NCBI GenBank assembly: GCA_902826605.1
Contig: CADEFM010000002.1
Coordinates: 346,393-410,392 of the forward strand
Source of the DNA: an uncultured Acidobacteriota bacterium
Lineage (GTDB): Bacteria > Acidobacteriota > Terriglobia > Bryobacterales > Bryobacteraceae
DNA length: 64,000 bases
Reading direction: 5' to 3'
The notes under the pieces are model-generated. The model saw nothing but the letters and a program-made list of their open reading frames with translations, did no database searches and was not told where the DNA came from. Below, in pieces: positions 54,636 through 63,990 of this stretch (position 1 is its first letter; the number at the start of each line of letters is the position of its first letter). A program made the translations under genes and the position numbers.

Positions 54636-55639
54636 TGTCCACCCCTGTTGGTATTGCTGGCTTCCGCGGCTATAGCGGCGCGGAGCTGGTGAATATTCTC
54701 TCCCGGCACCCGCACGTGGAGCCCGTTCTATTGGAGCATCGCGAATCGGACGACAAAGCCCGTCCGTTAGGTCACCCCGGTCCGCGCCGCGCCGCGCTGA
54801 CCCCCCAGGCCGTTCACGCCGAAGGACTGGCGGCTGTCTTCCTGGCCACGCCCCCCGAGGTTTCTATTGAGCTGGCGATGCCGCTACTCGAAACGGGAAC
54901 TAAGCTCATCGATCTGAGCGGGGCGTTCCGCCTTGGCACTGTGGAAAACTATAAGCGCTGGTACAAGGAGGATCACACGCAGCCCGGGCTGCTGGCCGAA
55001 GCGGTCTATGGATTACCCGAATTTTACCGCTCTGCTATCCCGGGAGCCCGGCTGATATCGAATCCCGGCTGCTATCCCACCGCCGCGAATCTCGCTATTA
55101 AGCCTTTGATCGAGGCGGGCGTCATCAACCGTGGTGCGGGGATCGTTTGCGACGCGAAATCCGGCGTCAGCGGCGCGGGCCGAAAACCGTCGCTCAAGAC
55201 CAGTTTTTGCGAAGTCACCGAAAACTTCTCGGCCTACTCCGTGTTAGACCACCGCCATGTGCCCGAAGTGCTACGCACCTCTGGTCTTGAGGAAAGCGAA
55301 TTCAGCTTCACCGCGCAATTGATACCGATCGACCGGGGTATTCTCGAAACCATTTACTTCCGTGCTCAAGGAATCGCGTCGGCTCAGGATCTGGTCGATA
55401 TCTATCAGAAATGCTACGCCGGAGAACCTTTCGTCAGGCTCTACGCGCCGAAGCAGGCTCCCGATCTGCTCTCCGTGGCGCGCACGAATTTCTGCGACAT
55501 TGGAGTGTTTTACGATGCCGGCACCGGGCGCGCGGTGGTCATCTCGGCAATCGATAACCTGGTAAAGGGCGCGGCCGGACAGGCGGTGCAGAACATGAAT
55601 CTGGCGCTCGGTTATCCGGAAACGGCGGGACTGCTTTAG
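54635..55639 (+). CDS. argC: N-acetyl-gamma-glutamyl-phosphate reductase
   Basis: 334 residues. GIAGFRGYSGAELVNILSRH (NADP loop), LIDLSGAFRL, the catalytic Cys in SNPGCYPTAANLAIKPL (about residue 146), and DAKSGVSGAGR, with HRHVPEVLR near the active His. It reduces N-acetylglutamyl-phosphate in arginine synthesis. Four bases before argB. The operator-like sites upstream suggest arginine repression. Confidence 0.95.
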   Translation: MSTPVGIAGFRGYSGAELVNILSRHPHVEPVLLEHRESDDKARPLGHPGPRRAALTPQAVHAEGLAAVFLATPPEVSIELAMPLLETGTKLIDLSGAFRLGTVENYKRWYKEDHTQPGLLAEAVYGLPEFYRSAIPGARLISNPGCYPTAANLAIKPLIEAGVINRGAGIVCDAKSGVSGAGRKPSLKTSFCEVTENFSAYSVLDHRHVPEVLRTSGLEESEFSFTAQLIPIDRGILETIYFRAQGIASAQDLVDIYQKCYAGEPFVRLYAPKQAPDLLSVARTNFCDIGVFYDAGTGRAVVISAIDNLVKGAAGQAVQNMNLALGYPETAGLL

Positions 55640-55643
55640 CCGC

Positions 55644-56411
55644 ATGAGAGTCGTCATAAAATTGGGCGGCACGCTGTTGGACGCTGTCGAATCGCGCGAG
55701 CGTCTGGCACAGGAAATCACCGCTGCGGCCGAGACCGAACAAGTGGTCGTCGTGCACGGTGGCGGCAAGCAGATGACGCGCTTTCTTGCGGAAAGAGGTG
55801 TCGAGAGCCGCTTCGTCAATGGATTGCGCATCACCACCCCGGAAGTCATTGATGCCGTGGTAAAAGTTTTCGCGGGCAGCGTTAACGCGCAACTGGTCAC
55901 GGCGCTACGAGCCGCCGGTGCGCGCCCCGTGGGTCTCAGCGGTTTGAGCGCCGGATTGGTGGATGCCGTCCAACTCGACCCGGACCTGGGCCAGGTGGGC
56001 CGCCCCGTTTCCAGCGATGGGCGGCTGCTGGAAATCCTGGTCCGGGAATCCTACCTGCCGGTGGTTGCCTGTGTCGCGGGAGACGCCCATGGGGCAATAT
56101 TCAATGTAAATGGCGATCAAATGGCCGTCGCTTGTGCAGCCGGATATCGCGCCGAAAGACTCATTTTTCTCACCGACGTCGATGGAGTTCACGACGCCTC
56201 CGGCAAAACGACGCCGCGCTTGACCGTAACGGAAGCGGAAGCGCTTATCCGTGATGGGATAGCCACCGGAGGCATGCAGGCTAAGCTTGAAGCCGCAGTG
56301 TCGGCACTATCCCAGAAGGTATTGGAAGTACTGATCGCCCCCGGAGCAGTGCACGGAATCGTCGGTCAAACACTTACTAAGGGGCCTATTGGAACGCGAA
56401 TAGTTCCTTAA
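55644..56411 (+). CDS. argB: acetylglutamate kinase
   Basis: 255 residues of the amino-acid kinase family: VVIKLGGTLLD at the start, VVVHGGGKQMTRFL, RITTPEVIDAV, VNGDQMAVACAAGYRAERLIFLTDVDGVHD region (quoted in parts: LIFLTDVDGVHD), and GGMQAKLEAA. It phosphorylates N-acetylglutamate, the step before ArgC. No argJ, argD or argF follows in the window. Confidence 0.95.
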   Translation: MRVVIKLGGTLLDAVESRERLAQEITAAAETEQVVVVHGGGKQMTRFLAERGVESRFVNGLRITTPEVIDAVVKVFAGSVNAQLVTALRAAGARPVGLSGLSAGLVDAVQLDPDLGQVGRPVSSDGRLLEILVRESYLPVVACVAGDAHGAIFNVNGDQMAVACAAGYRAERLIFLTDVDGVHDASGKTTPRLTVTEAEALIRDGIATGGMQAKLEAAVSALSQKVLEVLIAPGAVHGIVGQTLTKGPIGTRIVP

Positions 56412-56562
56412 CCCAGGATAATTTGAAGAATAGGTTAAAACATTTATGAGAATATTGTGTCCGGGGCGACACTATTGAGCTAAGTAGAGAAATTAGTATC
56501 CCGTAGTGCAGATGTTGGGCACAGCGACCTGGTTGTCTCACGCACGGCAGGATCGGAGCCCT

Positions 56563-57534
56563 ATGCGAGCCCAGACTGTTGACGTCCGTGAATCCACCGG
56601 GAGAATTTTGTGTTGCACGATCTTCCGTCAGGGTGGCCGCAAGCTCTTGGCAAAGGGACACACTCTTAATGAAGATGATGTCCGCTTGTTGGAGACCGAG
56701 GGTCTGGGGCAGGTTTGGGTCACCGAACTCGAAGCAGGTGAAATCGGCGAGGACGAGGCCGTTAAACTGGCCGCTGCCGAAATGGGATGCGGATGCCTGG
56801 ACATACGTCTGGTGGCGGGCGGCCGGGCGAACCTGCTGGCCAACGAAGATTGTTGTGTATTGGTCGATGATGAACTGCTGAAGCAGATCAATTGTATCTC
56901 CAGCGTCGTCATTGCCACGTCGCCCAACTTCAGCTACGCACGCGCTGGCCAGCGTATCGCCACCATCAAAAGCACGCCGTTCGCAGTGGCGCAATCGCAG
57001 CTTGAGGCGGTCGTCAGCATTCTGAAAGAGCGCGGTCCCATTCTGCAGGCTCGTCCCATTCGAAATCCTGCCGTAGCGGTTCTCTACAGCGATCCGCTCC
57101 ATGGAGATCGGGCGCGCCAACTTTTTGAGAATGTTTTACGGCAAAGATTGGAGCACTACGGATTAACAGCCAGTTTTGCCTTGGCGTGCACGGAAGAGGA
57201 AGCGGGAGTAGCGCGCAGCCTGCAGCACTTACTTAAGGCGAATCCTGCCGTGATCATGGTAGCTTCCACCACCGCGCCTGCGGGCCCAGAGGACGTAGTC
57301 GGCCGGGCCATGGCCCGTATCGGCTGCCAGCTGGAGCGATTTCTGGCGCCCGTCGAACCGGGCAACCTATTTCTGATGGGGTATAAGGAAGAAGTTCCCG
57401 TTATTTCAGCGCCGGGTTGTTTCCGATCCACGCGGCCGAATGTGGTTGATCTGGTCCTGCCGCCATTACTGGCCCGCTACCGGGTCTCCGGCTGGGAAGT
57501 CGGGTGCTTGGGCCATGGGGGTTTGTTGGGTTGA
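56563..57534 (+). CDS. molybdopterin-binding domain protein (MoeA/MogA-like fold)
   Basis: 323 residues from ATG 56563 (SD GGAGCC). N-terminus: RAQTVDVRESTGRILCCTIF, resembling the MoeA N-terminal region; the middle has VVIATSPNFSYARAGQRIATIK; the C-terminal domain has VIMVASTTAPAGPEDVVGRAM, FLAPVEPGNLFLMGYKE and PVISAPGCFRSTRPN, which match the molybdopterin-binding (MoCF) fold with its conserved GxxS-type loop altered. Similar genes sit beside xanthine-dehydrogenase-type molybdoenzymes. Role in cofactor handling inferred. A strong terminator follows. Confidence 0.8.
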   Translation: MRAQTVDVRESTGRILCCTIFRQGGRKLLAKGHTLNEDDVRLLETEGLGQVWVTELEAGEIGEDEAVKLAAAEMGCGCLDIRLVAGGRANLLANEDCCVLVDDELLKQINCISSVVIATSPNFSYARAGQRIATIKSTPFAVAQSQLEAVVSILKERGPILQARPIRNPAVAVLYSDPLHGDRARQLFENVLRQRLEHYGLTASFALACTEEEAGVARSLQHLLKANPAVIMVASTTAPAGPEDVVGRAMARIGCQLERFLAPVEPGNLFLMGYKEEVPVISAPGCFRSTRPNVVDLVLPPLLARYRVSGWEVGCLGHGGLLG

Positions 57535-57596
57535 GCCACCAAGTCTTGGCTCGTCCGCGACAGCGCTTCCTCCGGGCGCAACTGCGGACATCCTGC

Positions 57597-57636
57597 ACCG
57601 GGCACCCCTCAAAACCGGGTGTCCGGTCTTTTTTTT
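57597..57636 (+). terminator. intrinsic terminator after the molybdopterin-binding gene
   Basis: Stem ACCGGGCACCC (57597-57607) pairs with GGGTGTCCGGT (57617-57627) with one G-U pair and a nine-base loop, followed by C and eight T residues. Typical Rho-independent terminator separating this gene from acpP. Confidence 0.9.
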
Positions 57637-57699
57637 GAAAAAGTGTCGCCTTCAAGGCCGGGCAACCGGCTGATTCTCTTCATTCACTTCAAATTCGAC

Positions 57700-57728
57700 T
57701 TGCCATACTGGTCTCCACGGGCTAGAAT
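57700..57728 (+). promoter_or_regulatory. sigma70-type promoter of acpP
   Basis: TTGCCA (57700-57705) and TAGAAT (57723-57728) with exactly 17 bases between. Predicted start near 57735, giving a leader of about 26 bases that contains the GGGAGGAAG SD before ATG 57761. Confidence 0.65.
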
Positions 57729-57760
57729 CAAGACTTTGCATCAGAGATCCGGGAGGAAGC

Positions 57761-57994
57761 ATGTCCGTTGAGCAGAAGGTAAAGCAAATTATCGTCGAGC
57801 AGCTCGGCGTGGATGAAGCGCAAGTGGATCCCACGGCCAGTTTTGTCGACGATCTGGGCGCCGACTCGCTGGATATCGTCGAATTAGTGATGGCGTTTGA
57901 AGAAGCTTTCGATATCGACATTCCAGATGAAGACGCTGAGAAGATCGCGACCGTCAAAAATGCCATCGACTACATCGAGTCGAAAAAGAAGTAA
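57761..57994 (+). CDS. acpP: acyl carrier protein
   Basis: 77 residues, acidic, with the phosphopantetheine attachment Ser in [16 protein letters not shown] (about residue 37). Carries growing acyl chains in fatty-acid synthesis. Strong promoter and SD. fabF follows 36 bases later, the usual order. Confidence 0.98.
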   Translation: MSVEQKVKQIIVEQLGVDEAQVDPTASFVDDLGADSLDIVELVMAFEEAFDIDIPDEDAEKIATVKNAIDYIESKKK

Positions 57995-58030
57995 CCCCGA
58001 GGCCGTCCCACTATTTCCGGAGAGTTCCAT

Positions 58031-59269
58031 TTGCAACGCAGAGTCGTAGTCACCGGTGTAGGCCTTGTGACCTCGGTGGGCATTGGCACGGAGGCCGTCT
58101 GGCACGCCATCAAGAGCGGCCAGAACGGCATCGGCCCCATCACGTCGTTTGACCCCACGGGATTCAACTGCCGGATCGCGGGTGAAGTGAAGGGTTTTGA
58201 TCCGGGCGACTACATCGAGAAAAAAGAAATCAAAAAAATGGGGCGGTTTATCCATTTCGCCATTGCCGCGAGCGATTTCGCGATGCAGGGATCCGGCTTC
58301 AAGGTGCCTCCCGAAGAAGGCGAGCGCACCGGCGTCTACATCGGTAGTGGCATTGGAGGATTCGAGGTTATCGAGCGTGAGCACAAGAACCTGCTCGAAA
58401 AAGGCCCGTCTCGCATATCTCCTTTTTTTATCCCCGCAACCATTATTAATCTGGCGTCCGGACACGTTTCCATTCGCAACGGCGCCAAGGGCCCCAATTC
58501 GGCGACGGCGACGGCATGCACGACGAGCGCGCATTCCATTGGCGATTCGTTCCGGCTGATCCAACGGGACGACGCCGACGTGATGATCTGCGGCGGTGCG
58601 GAAGCGGCGATAACCCCGATGGGCATCGGCGGGTTCGCGGCCATGCGTGCGCTATCGCAGCGCAACGACGAACCTATGCGCGCCTGCCGGCCATGGGATA
58701 AAGACCGCGACGGCTTTATCGTGGGAGAGGGCGCGGGCATCCTGGTGCTGGAAGAATACGAGCATGCGCGGCGGCGAGGCGCCAACATCATGGCGGAAAT
58801 CGTGGGCTATGGCATGTCCGCGGACGCCTTCCACATTACTGCCCCTTCGGAAGACGGGGACGGGGCGTTTCGCGTCATGAGAAATTGTTTGCGCGACGCT
58901 AAACTCAGTCCGGATCAAATCGACTATGTTAATGCGCACGGAACTTCGACGCCGGTGGGCGACCGAATAGAATCCCACGCCATCGAACGCGTGTTTGGCG
59001 AGCACGCGAGGAAGCTGGCAGTGAGTTCCACGAAGTCCATGACCGGGCATTTGCTGGGCGGAGCGGGAGGGTTGGAAGCCGGCTTTACGGTGCTGGCGAT
59101 TCGCGATCAGATCGCTCCTCCCACCATCAATCACGATGTGCCCGACACAGAGTGCAATTTAGACTACGTGCCTAACCACGCGCGCCCCATGAAAATCGAC
59201 TACGCCTTGTCGAATTCGTTTGGATTCGGTGGAACCAACGGCTGCCTGATTTTCAAGAAGCCCGAGTAG
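58031..59269 (+). CDS. fabF: beta-ketoacyl-ACP synthase II
   Basis: 412 residues from TTG 58031 (QRRVVVTGVGLVTSVGIGTE; SD GGAGAG). The catalytic Cys is in NSATATACTTSAHSIGDSF (about residue 164), with His residues in VNAHGTSTPVGD and SSTKSMTGHLLGGAGG. Condenses malonyl-ACP with acyl-ACP. Co-transcribed with acpP. Confidence 0.97.
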   Translation: MQRRVVVTGVGLVTSVGIGTEAVWHAIKSGQNGIGPITSFDPTGFNCRIAGEVKGFDPGDYIEKKEIKKMGRFIHFAIAASDFAMQGSGFKVPPEEGERTGVYIGSGIGGFEVIEREHKNLLEKGPSRISPFFIPATIINLASGHVSIRNGAKGPNSATATACTTSAHSIGDSFRLIQRDDADVMICGGAEAAITPMGIGGFAAMRALSQRNDEPMRACRPWDKDRDGFIVGEGAGILVLEEYEHARRRGANIMAEIVGYGMSADAFHITAPSEDGDGAFRVMRNCLRDAKLSPDQIDYVNAHGTSTPVGDRIESHAIERVFGEHARKLAVSSTKSMTGHLLGGAGGLEAGFTVLAIRDQIAPPTINHDVPDTECNLDYVPNHARPMKIDYALSNSFGFGGTNGCLIFKKPE

Positions 59270-59285
59270 GTAAGGCAGGGGCATC

Positions 59286-59301
59286 GCGGCCTGCCGGCCG
59301 C
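59286..59301. other. GC-rich stem-loop between fabF and etfB
   Basis: GCGGCC / GGCCGC arms with a four-base loop TGCC in the 44-base gap. No T-run, so it may attenuate or stabilise mRNA but is not a clear terminator. Confidence 0.35.
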
Positions 59302-59313
59302 CGCAGAATAAGC

Positions 59314-60084
59314 ATGAAGATCATTGTCGCTATCAAACAAGTTCCTCTCCGCGATTCGCACTTCCGCATCGCGGCTTCCGGAAAATGGATCGAGGAATCC
59401 GATCTCAGCTTCGAAATTAATGAGCCAGACGCTTATGCGCTGGAAGAAGCATTGCAGCTGAGAGAAAAACATGGCGGTGAAGTGATCGCACTGTGCGCCG
59501 GCCCGGAGCGCGCGCAGCAAACCATCCGGGACGCCCTCGCCAAAGGCGCCGACCGTGCCATTCACATTGAAACGCAAGACCTGAATGCATTGGATACCTT
59601 GGGCGTCGCGCAATTGTTGGCGGCCGCCGCCAAGCCCGAGCAGGCGGACCTGATTCTCACCGGCCTTCAGTCGGACGACCTGGGGGCGGGGCAGACAGGC
59701 GTGGTTGTCGCGGAATTGTTGGGCATCCCGCATTCCACCATCATCATGCAGGCGGAAGTGCGCGACCGCGTCATTCGGGTGAAGCGGGAACTGGAAAACG
59801 GCTGGTTCCAGCACATCGAGATGCCTCTGCCCGTCGTCCTCACTATCCAAAGCGGTTCGAATAAACTGCGCTATGCCACGCTGATGGGCATCAAAAAGGC
59901 CAAGAACAAGGAAGTGAAGCGCATCACTCCAGCGGAGCTGGGCGCGGAATCCTCGGCGGCGGCGAAAATCGAAAAAATCTACGCGCCACAGAAGAGCAAG
60001 CAAACTCAAATATTCGAAGGCGACCCCAAGGCCGCAGCCGCGCAGTTGGTGGAGAAGCTCAAGTTCGAGGCGAGAGTCCTATGA
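59314..60084 (+). CDS. etfB: electron transfer flavoprotein beta subunit
   Basis: 256 residues. IIVAIKQVPLRDS at the N-terminus, EVIALCAGPERAQQTIRDAL, and DDLGAGQTGVVVAELLGIPH (AMP/FAD-binding loop). Pairs with EtfA to carry electrons from acyl-CoA or other dehydrogenases to the quinone pool. Four-base overlap with etfA. Confidence 0.95.
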   Translation: MKIIVAIKQVPLRDSHFRIAASGKWIEESDLSFEINEPDAYALEEALQLREKHGGEVIALCAGPERAQQTIRDALAKGADRAIHIETQDLNALDTLGVAQLLAAAAKPEQADLILTGLQSDDLGAGQTGVVVAELLGIPHSTIIMQAEVRDRVIRVKRELENGWFQHIEMPLPVVLTIQSGSNKLRYATLMGIKKAKNKEVKRITPAELGAESSAAAKIEKIYAPQKSKQTQIFEGDPKAAAAQLVEKLKFEARVL

Positions 60085-61052
60085 GTATCCTCGTGATTCT
60101 CGAACAACACAACGGTCAATGGCATCGCATTTCTTGGGAGACGCTCGCGGCGGGACAACAATTGGGCGTGGCCCTGGGACTCCCGGTGGAAGCAGCCATC
60201 GCGGGTAAGGGCGTGGAGGGCCCAGCGTCGGAAGCGGCGACCCGTAAGTTGGAGAAGGTCTGGGCCGTGGAGCACGATCTTCTGGAACAATACACAGCCG
60301 ATGGACACACAGCTGCGTTCGAAGAACTGATCCGCAAGACACAGCCTTCACTGGTTCTGTTCCCCCACACTTATCAAGTGCGCGACTTCGCCCCCAAATT
60401 GGCCACGCGCTTCTCACAAGTGCTGGTAAGCGACGTCATCGCGGCGCGCAATGACAACGGCCTGGTTCTGGTGCGCCAGTTCTTCCAGGGAAAGCTCAGC
60501 GGCGACATTCGCCCCGGTGGCAGCCCGTGCTTCGCATCGCTACAGGCAGGCGCGTGGCGCGCCGATCAGCTGGAAACCGGATCGGCGGCAATGGAGACGT
60601 TCGTCCCCACGCTGGACGCATCCCGAATTCGTCAGAAGCCGGAACCACCTTTTCGAGAGACCGCTCGCGCCGTTGATCTGTCCGCCGCCGGAATTATCGT
60701 CTCTGTTGGCCGCGGCATCAAGGAAGAATCGAACATTCCCGTCGTACGGGAACTAGCGGCGGCGTTAGGGGCCGAACTCGCCGCGTCGCGCCCTATTTGC
60801 GACGCAGGCTGGCTTCCCATGGAGCGCCAGGTTGGCAGCTCCGGCCAAACCGTGGCCCCAAAAATCTACATTGCGGTCGGCATTTCCGGCGCGATCCAGC
60901 ACCTGGTGGGCATGAAAGGCGCCAAGACCATCGTTGCGATCAACAAAGATCCCAACGCACCAATATTCGAAGTGGCGGATTACGGAATCGTTGGAGACCT
61001 CTTTGAAGTGGTGCCGGCGCTTGTGGAAGCACTGAAAAAGGCAAAGGGCTAG
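60081..61052 (+). CDS. etfA: electron transfer flavoprotein alpha subunit
   Basis: 323 residues. [16 protein letters not shown] at the start and the C-terminal FAD-binding domain: [18 protein letters not shown], the FAD loop [20 protein letters not shown] and [23 protein letters not shown] region (quoted in part). Partner of EtfB. Overlaps etfB by four bases and is followed four bases later by a methyltransferase. Confidence 0.96.
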   Translation: MSILVILEQHNGQWHRISWETLAAGQQLGVALGLPVEAAIAGKGVEGPASEAATRKLEKVWAVEHDLLEQYTADGHTAAFEELIRKTQPSLVLFPHTYQVRDFAPKLATRFSQVLVSDVIAARNDNGLVLVRQFFQGKLSGDIRPGGSPCFASLQAGAWRADQLETGSAAMETFVPTLDASRIRQKPEPPFRETARAVDLSAAGIIVSVGRGIKEESNIPVVRELAAALGAELAASRPICDAGWLPMERQVGSSGQTVAPKIYIAVGISGAIQHLVGMKGAKTIVAINKDPNAPIFEVADYGIVGDLFEVVPALVEALKKAKG

Positions 61053-61056
61053 TTTA

Positions 61057-61791
61057 ATGCTGAAGTGGCGTTGGCTGGAACCACCCCTTCCTCTTATCCA
61101 TAACCCCGATGAATTGGTGGGCTTTCCTTTGGGCCGCTGGAATCTGTACATCGGTGGTGCGCACAGGCAGGTTCCGGGATATCTGAATTTGGATCTACTC
61201 TCCACCCCTGGTGTCGACGTGGTGGCAGACGCGGAGTGCCTGCCTTTCCCTGATGGTATCTTTACGCGGGTGGAGTGCGACGCTGTTTTGGAGCATGTGC
61301 GCAAGCCGGAGCGCGTGATGAGCGAAATCGTACGCGTACTGGCGCCAGCGGGTTTCGCACATCTGGTGACGCCCTTCTGCCATCCATTCCACGAATATCC
61401 ACGCGATTACCGCCGGTTCACCATTGATGGTCTGAAAGAGCTGAACGGTGGCGCGTTGGAGGTGGCTGGGGAAGGCTGGCGCACCGGGCCCACCGCCACG
61501 TTGCTTGTTTTCACCCTGGAATGGTTCAAGCTGCTGCTGCCTTGGCGGTGGTGGCGCACCATCGCCCATGGACTATTGGGGTGGGTGCTGTTCCCGTTGC
61601 GGTATCTCGATCTGTACCTGCTGCGGTCGCCGATGGCGGGACGCATCGGCAATCATTGCTATCTTTGGCTGAAAAAGCCCGACTCATTCGGGCCAGAGTC
61701 GTCTCCTTGCGTGGCCGGTCTGATGCCGCACTATAAACAACCAGAGCCCAATCCTCTTCCCAAAGCGGAGGAACACCAAGAATGCCGCTAA
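61057..61791 (+). CDS. class I SAM-dependent methyltransferase
   Basis: 244 residues. Methyltransferase_11-like core: LYIGGAHRQVPGYLNLDL, VVADAECLPFPDGIFTRVE, AVLEHVRKPERVMSEIVRVL, and PFCHPFHEYPRDYRRFT. The first glycine loop is modified (IGGAHR), and the C-terminal ~60 residues include hydrophobic segments (LLPWRWWRTIAHGLLGWVL) that may touch the membrane. Substrate unknown. Four bases after etfA; overlaps the response-regulator start by ten bases. Confidence 0.83.
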   Translation: MLKWRWLEPPLPLIHNPDELVGFPLGRWNLYIGGAHRQVPGYLNLDLLSTPGVDVVADAECLPFPDGIFTRVECDAVLEHVRKPERVMSEIVRVLAPAGFAHLVTPFCHPFHEYPRDYRRFTIDGLKELNGGALEVAGEGWRTGPTATLLVFTLEWFKLLLPWRWWRTIAHGLLGWVLFPLRYLDLYLLRSPMAGRIGNHCYLWLKKPDSFGPESSPCVAGLMPHYKQPEPNPLPKAEEHQECR

Positions 61792-62201
61792 TTCTTCTGG
61801 CTGAGGATAACCGGGGCGACATCCTGCTGATTCGCCGGGCGCTAGCCGAACATGGCATCCAGCATGAGCTGCAAGTAGTCCTGGACGGCGAGCAGGCCGT
61901 TCACTTTTTTGCGCAAGTGGGACAGCCGGGTGGAGCAAGCAGTCTTGACTTGGTCCTCCTCGATCTGAATCTTCCAAAGGTGGATGGGCCGCAAATCCTC
62001 GCGGCGATGCGCAGCAATCCGGCGTGTTCCGCAGTTCCGGTGATCGTTATCAGCTCCTCAAGCGCAGCACGTGACCGGGCCCGAATCACCGAGCTCGGAA
62101 TAAACCACTATTTCAAGAAACCAATCGATCTGGAGGAGTTTATGCAACTCGGGGCATTGGTGCGAGACGTCCTAAGCGCCCAGGCTGCATCATCCAGTTA
62201 A
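61782..62201 (+). CDS. single-domain response regulator (Rcp1-like)
   Basis: 139 residues, a receiver domain only. LLAEDNRGDILLIRRAL, the phospho-acceptor Asp in LVLLDLNLPKVDG (about residue 56), conserved Ser/Thr in VIVISSSS and Lys in HYFKKPIDLEEF. The RGD/LLIRRAL form and long loop after beta1 match the Rcp1 type paired with phytochrome-like kinases. SD GGAGGA overlaps the methyltransferase end. No kinase is adjacent. Confidence 0.93.
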   Translation: MPLILLAEDNRGDILLIRRALAEHGIQHELQVVLDGEQAVHFFAQVGQPGGASSLDLVLLDLNLPKVDGPQILAAMRSNPACSAVPVIVISSSSAARDRARITELGINHYFKKPIDLEEFMQLGALVRDVLSAQAASSS

Positions 62202-62287
62202 GAACACAGTTAAGAACAAGACCACCTAGGACAAAACCGGGATAGAAATTTAGTCGCGGGTCCCACTTATTTATTGGGGACTTGGCA

Positions 62288-63013
62288 ATGAGCGAGACAG
62301 CGGCCAGGCAGCAGCGTGCGGCGGACTGTTTTCACGACTACTACACCAGCAAGGGAGACGATCGCAACGATCCGCTTCGCAATCGCGGAGTGCTGTTCCA
62401 GAATCTGGCTTTTGAAAAGTCCATTGTGCAAGCGCTTGAGCGCACGGGCGTCGATAAGCACACGTGGAAGTTCCTGGACGTCGGATGCGGCGCCGGGTTC
62501 AGCCTGCTGCGATTGCTCACCTATGGAATCGAGCCCGAGCGCTTGTACGGAATAGACATTCTGGAAAATCGGATTGCCCTTGGCCGCAAGCGTTTTCCAG
62601 TGTTGAACCTCACTCATGGAGACGCCACCGCGATGCAGTACGAATCCGGCAGTTTCGACCTAGTGATGGAATCGACTTTGTTTATTCAACAGATGGATGA
62701 TTCGATATCCAAGGCAATTGCCGATGAAATGCTGCGCGTGGTCAAGCCGACTGGTCATATCATGCTCATCGATTGGCGCTACAGCTTCGGGCGTCCCGGA
62801 TACAATGCCCTCTCGCCTGTGCGTATCGCCCGGTTGTTCGGTGTCGGCACTCGCACCACCGTAGTGTGCCGGACCCATGGGGCGCTCATTCCTCCCATAG
62901 GCCGGGCGCTCTCCCATTACATGCCTTCCTTGTACTTCCCAGTCTGCAAATTGTTACCCGCGCTGGTGGGCCAGGTGACGGTTGTGTTACAGAAAAAGCA
63001 CAGAGGCGAATAA
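62288..63013 (+). CDS. class I SAM-dependent methyltransferase
   Basis: 241 residues from ATG 62288 (SD GGGGA). KFLDVGCGAGFSLLRLL (SAM loop), YGIDILENRIALG, GDATAMQYESGSFDLVMEST, and VKPTGHIMLIDWRYSF. The C-terminus is hydrophobic. Its stop overlaps the next ATG (TAATG), so the two are coupled. Substrate unknown. Confidence 0.87.
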   Translation: MSETAARQQRAADCFHDYYTSKGDDRNDPLRNRGVLFQNLAFEKSIVQALERTGVDKHTWKFLDVGCGAGFSLLRLLTYGIEPERLYGIDILENRIALGRKRFPVLNLTHGDATAMQYESGSFDLVMESTLFIQQMDDSISKAIADEMLRVVKPTGHIMLIDWRYSFGRPGYNALSPVRIARLFGVGTRTTVVCRTHGALIPPIGRALSHYMPSLYFPVCKLLPALVGQVTVVLQKKHRGE

Positions 63014-63834
63014 TGACAAACCGAGCGGAACGAGGTCGCGTCTTTCGTGCGCTGCACGAACGGGAGAGCGCCTTCATCATGCCCAATCCCTGGGATACCG
63101 GCACAGCCCGGTTGCTGGCCCAACTGGGTTATGCCGCGCTGGCAACCACCAGCGCGGGTTATGCCTTCTCCACAGGGCAACCTGACAATTCAGTCGACAG
63201 GCGTCAAGTGATGGCGCACGCGTCTGCGATTGCGGCCGCTACGGACCTGCCCGTGAGTGGCGACTTGGAGAATGGCTTTGGAGACGCTCCGGACATCGTG
63301 GCGGAAACCATTAGGCTGGCCGCGGATGCGGGGCTGGTTGGGGGCTCCATCGAAGATGCGACTGGGCGTGCGGACAACCCAATTTACGAGAGGAAGTTGG
63401 CGGTCGAACGAGTCCGGGCGGCGGCCGAGGCGGCGCGCGCCCTTCCATTCACCTTTACCTTGACCGCGCGCGCGGAGAACTACTTGAATGGCCGGCCCGA
63501 CCTCAGCGACACAATCCAGCGTTTGCAGGATTTTCAGGAGGCTGGAGCCGACGTGCTATACGCGCCAGGGTTGAGCAGCAGAGCCGACATTGCGGCCGTA
63601 GTCAGTTCCGTGGATCGTCCCGTGAACGTTCTGATAGGAGCCGGCATTCAGTTGAATGTCGCCGAACTCTCGGCGATCGGGGTCCGGCGTATCAGCGTCG
63701 GAAGCGCATTCTCCCGCGCTGCCCTTGGCGCGTTTCTCCGGGCCGCGCGCGAGATGCAAGAACAAGGCACTTTTACGTTTTTAAAGGGCGCGGCGGGCTA
63801 CCAGGATTTGAATGCCATGTTTGCGGATAAATAG
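63013..63834 (+). CDS. isocitrate lyase / PEP mutase superfamily protein
   Basis: 273 residues from ATG 63013. Typical features: ESAFIMPNPWDTGTARLLAQ, TTSAGYAFSTGQPDN, PVSGDLENGFGD (Asp/Glu metal site), GSIEDATG and TARAENYLNG. The usual KxCGH loop of true isocitrate lyases is absent, as in the short PEP-mutase/2,3-dimethylmalate-lyase-like group. Likely C-C or C-P lyase; substrate unknown. The long frame from 62773 is rejected. Confidence 0.88.
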   Translation: MTNRAERGRVFRALHERESAFIMPNPWDTGTARLLAQLGYAALATTSAGYAFSTGQPDNSVDRRQVMAHASAIAAATDLPVSGDLENGFGDAPDIVAETIRLAADAGLVGGSIEDATGRADNPIYERKLAVERVRAAAEAARALPFTFTLTARAENYLNGRPDLSDTIQRLQDFQEAGADVLYAPGLSSRADIAAVVSSVDRPVNVLIGAGIQLNVAELSAIGVRRISVGSAFSRAALGAFLRAAREMQEQGTFTFLKGAAGYQDLNAMFADK

Positions 63835-63901
63835 ACGTGGCGCATTAGCGCAAGCGTCTTATTCAATTTTGCTAAAGTAGTGTGAGACGCAGCTCCATTG
63901 T

Positions 63902-63990
63902 GGCGGAGTGGCGGAATTGGCAGACGCAGCAGACTCAAAATCTGCCGTACTTCACTGTGCGTGAGGGTTCAAGTCCCTCCTCCGCCACCA
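63902..63990 (+). tRNA. tRNA-Leu(CAA)
   Basis: Acceptor stem GGCGGAG (63902-63908) pairs with CTCCGCC near the 3' end, followed by A and an encoded CCA. Anticodon stem GCAGA/TCTGC holds loop CTCAAAA, giving anticodon CAA for UUG. A long variable arm and GGTTCAAGTCC T-loop complete a class II tRNA-Leu of 89 bases. Confidence 0.97.

Noticed and set aside
42521..56411. A LysW-type arginine or lysine pathway linking the LysW-like protein with argC/argB
   Set aside because: The LysW-like protein lacks the acceptor Glu, the genes are 12 kb apart, and ArgB/ArgC look like the ordinary acetylated-pathway enzymes.
63902..63990. tRNA-Leu as an integration site of a mobile element
   Set aside because: No integrase and no duplicated tRNA 3' end in the visible flank; the right side is outside the window.
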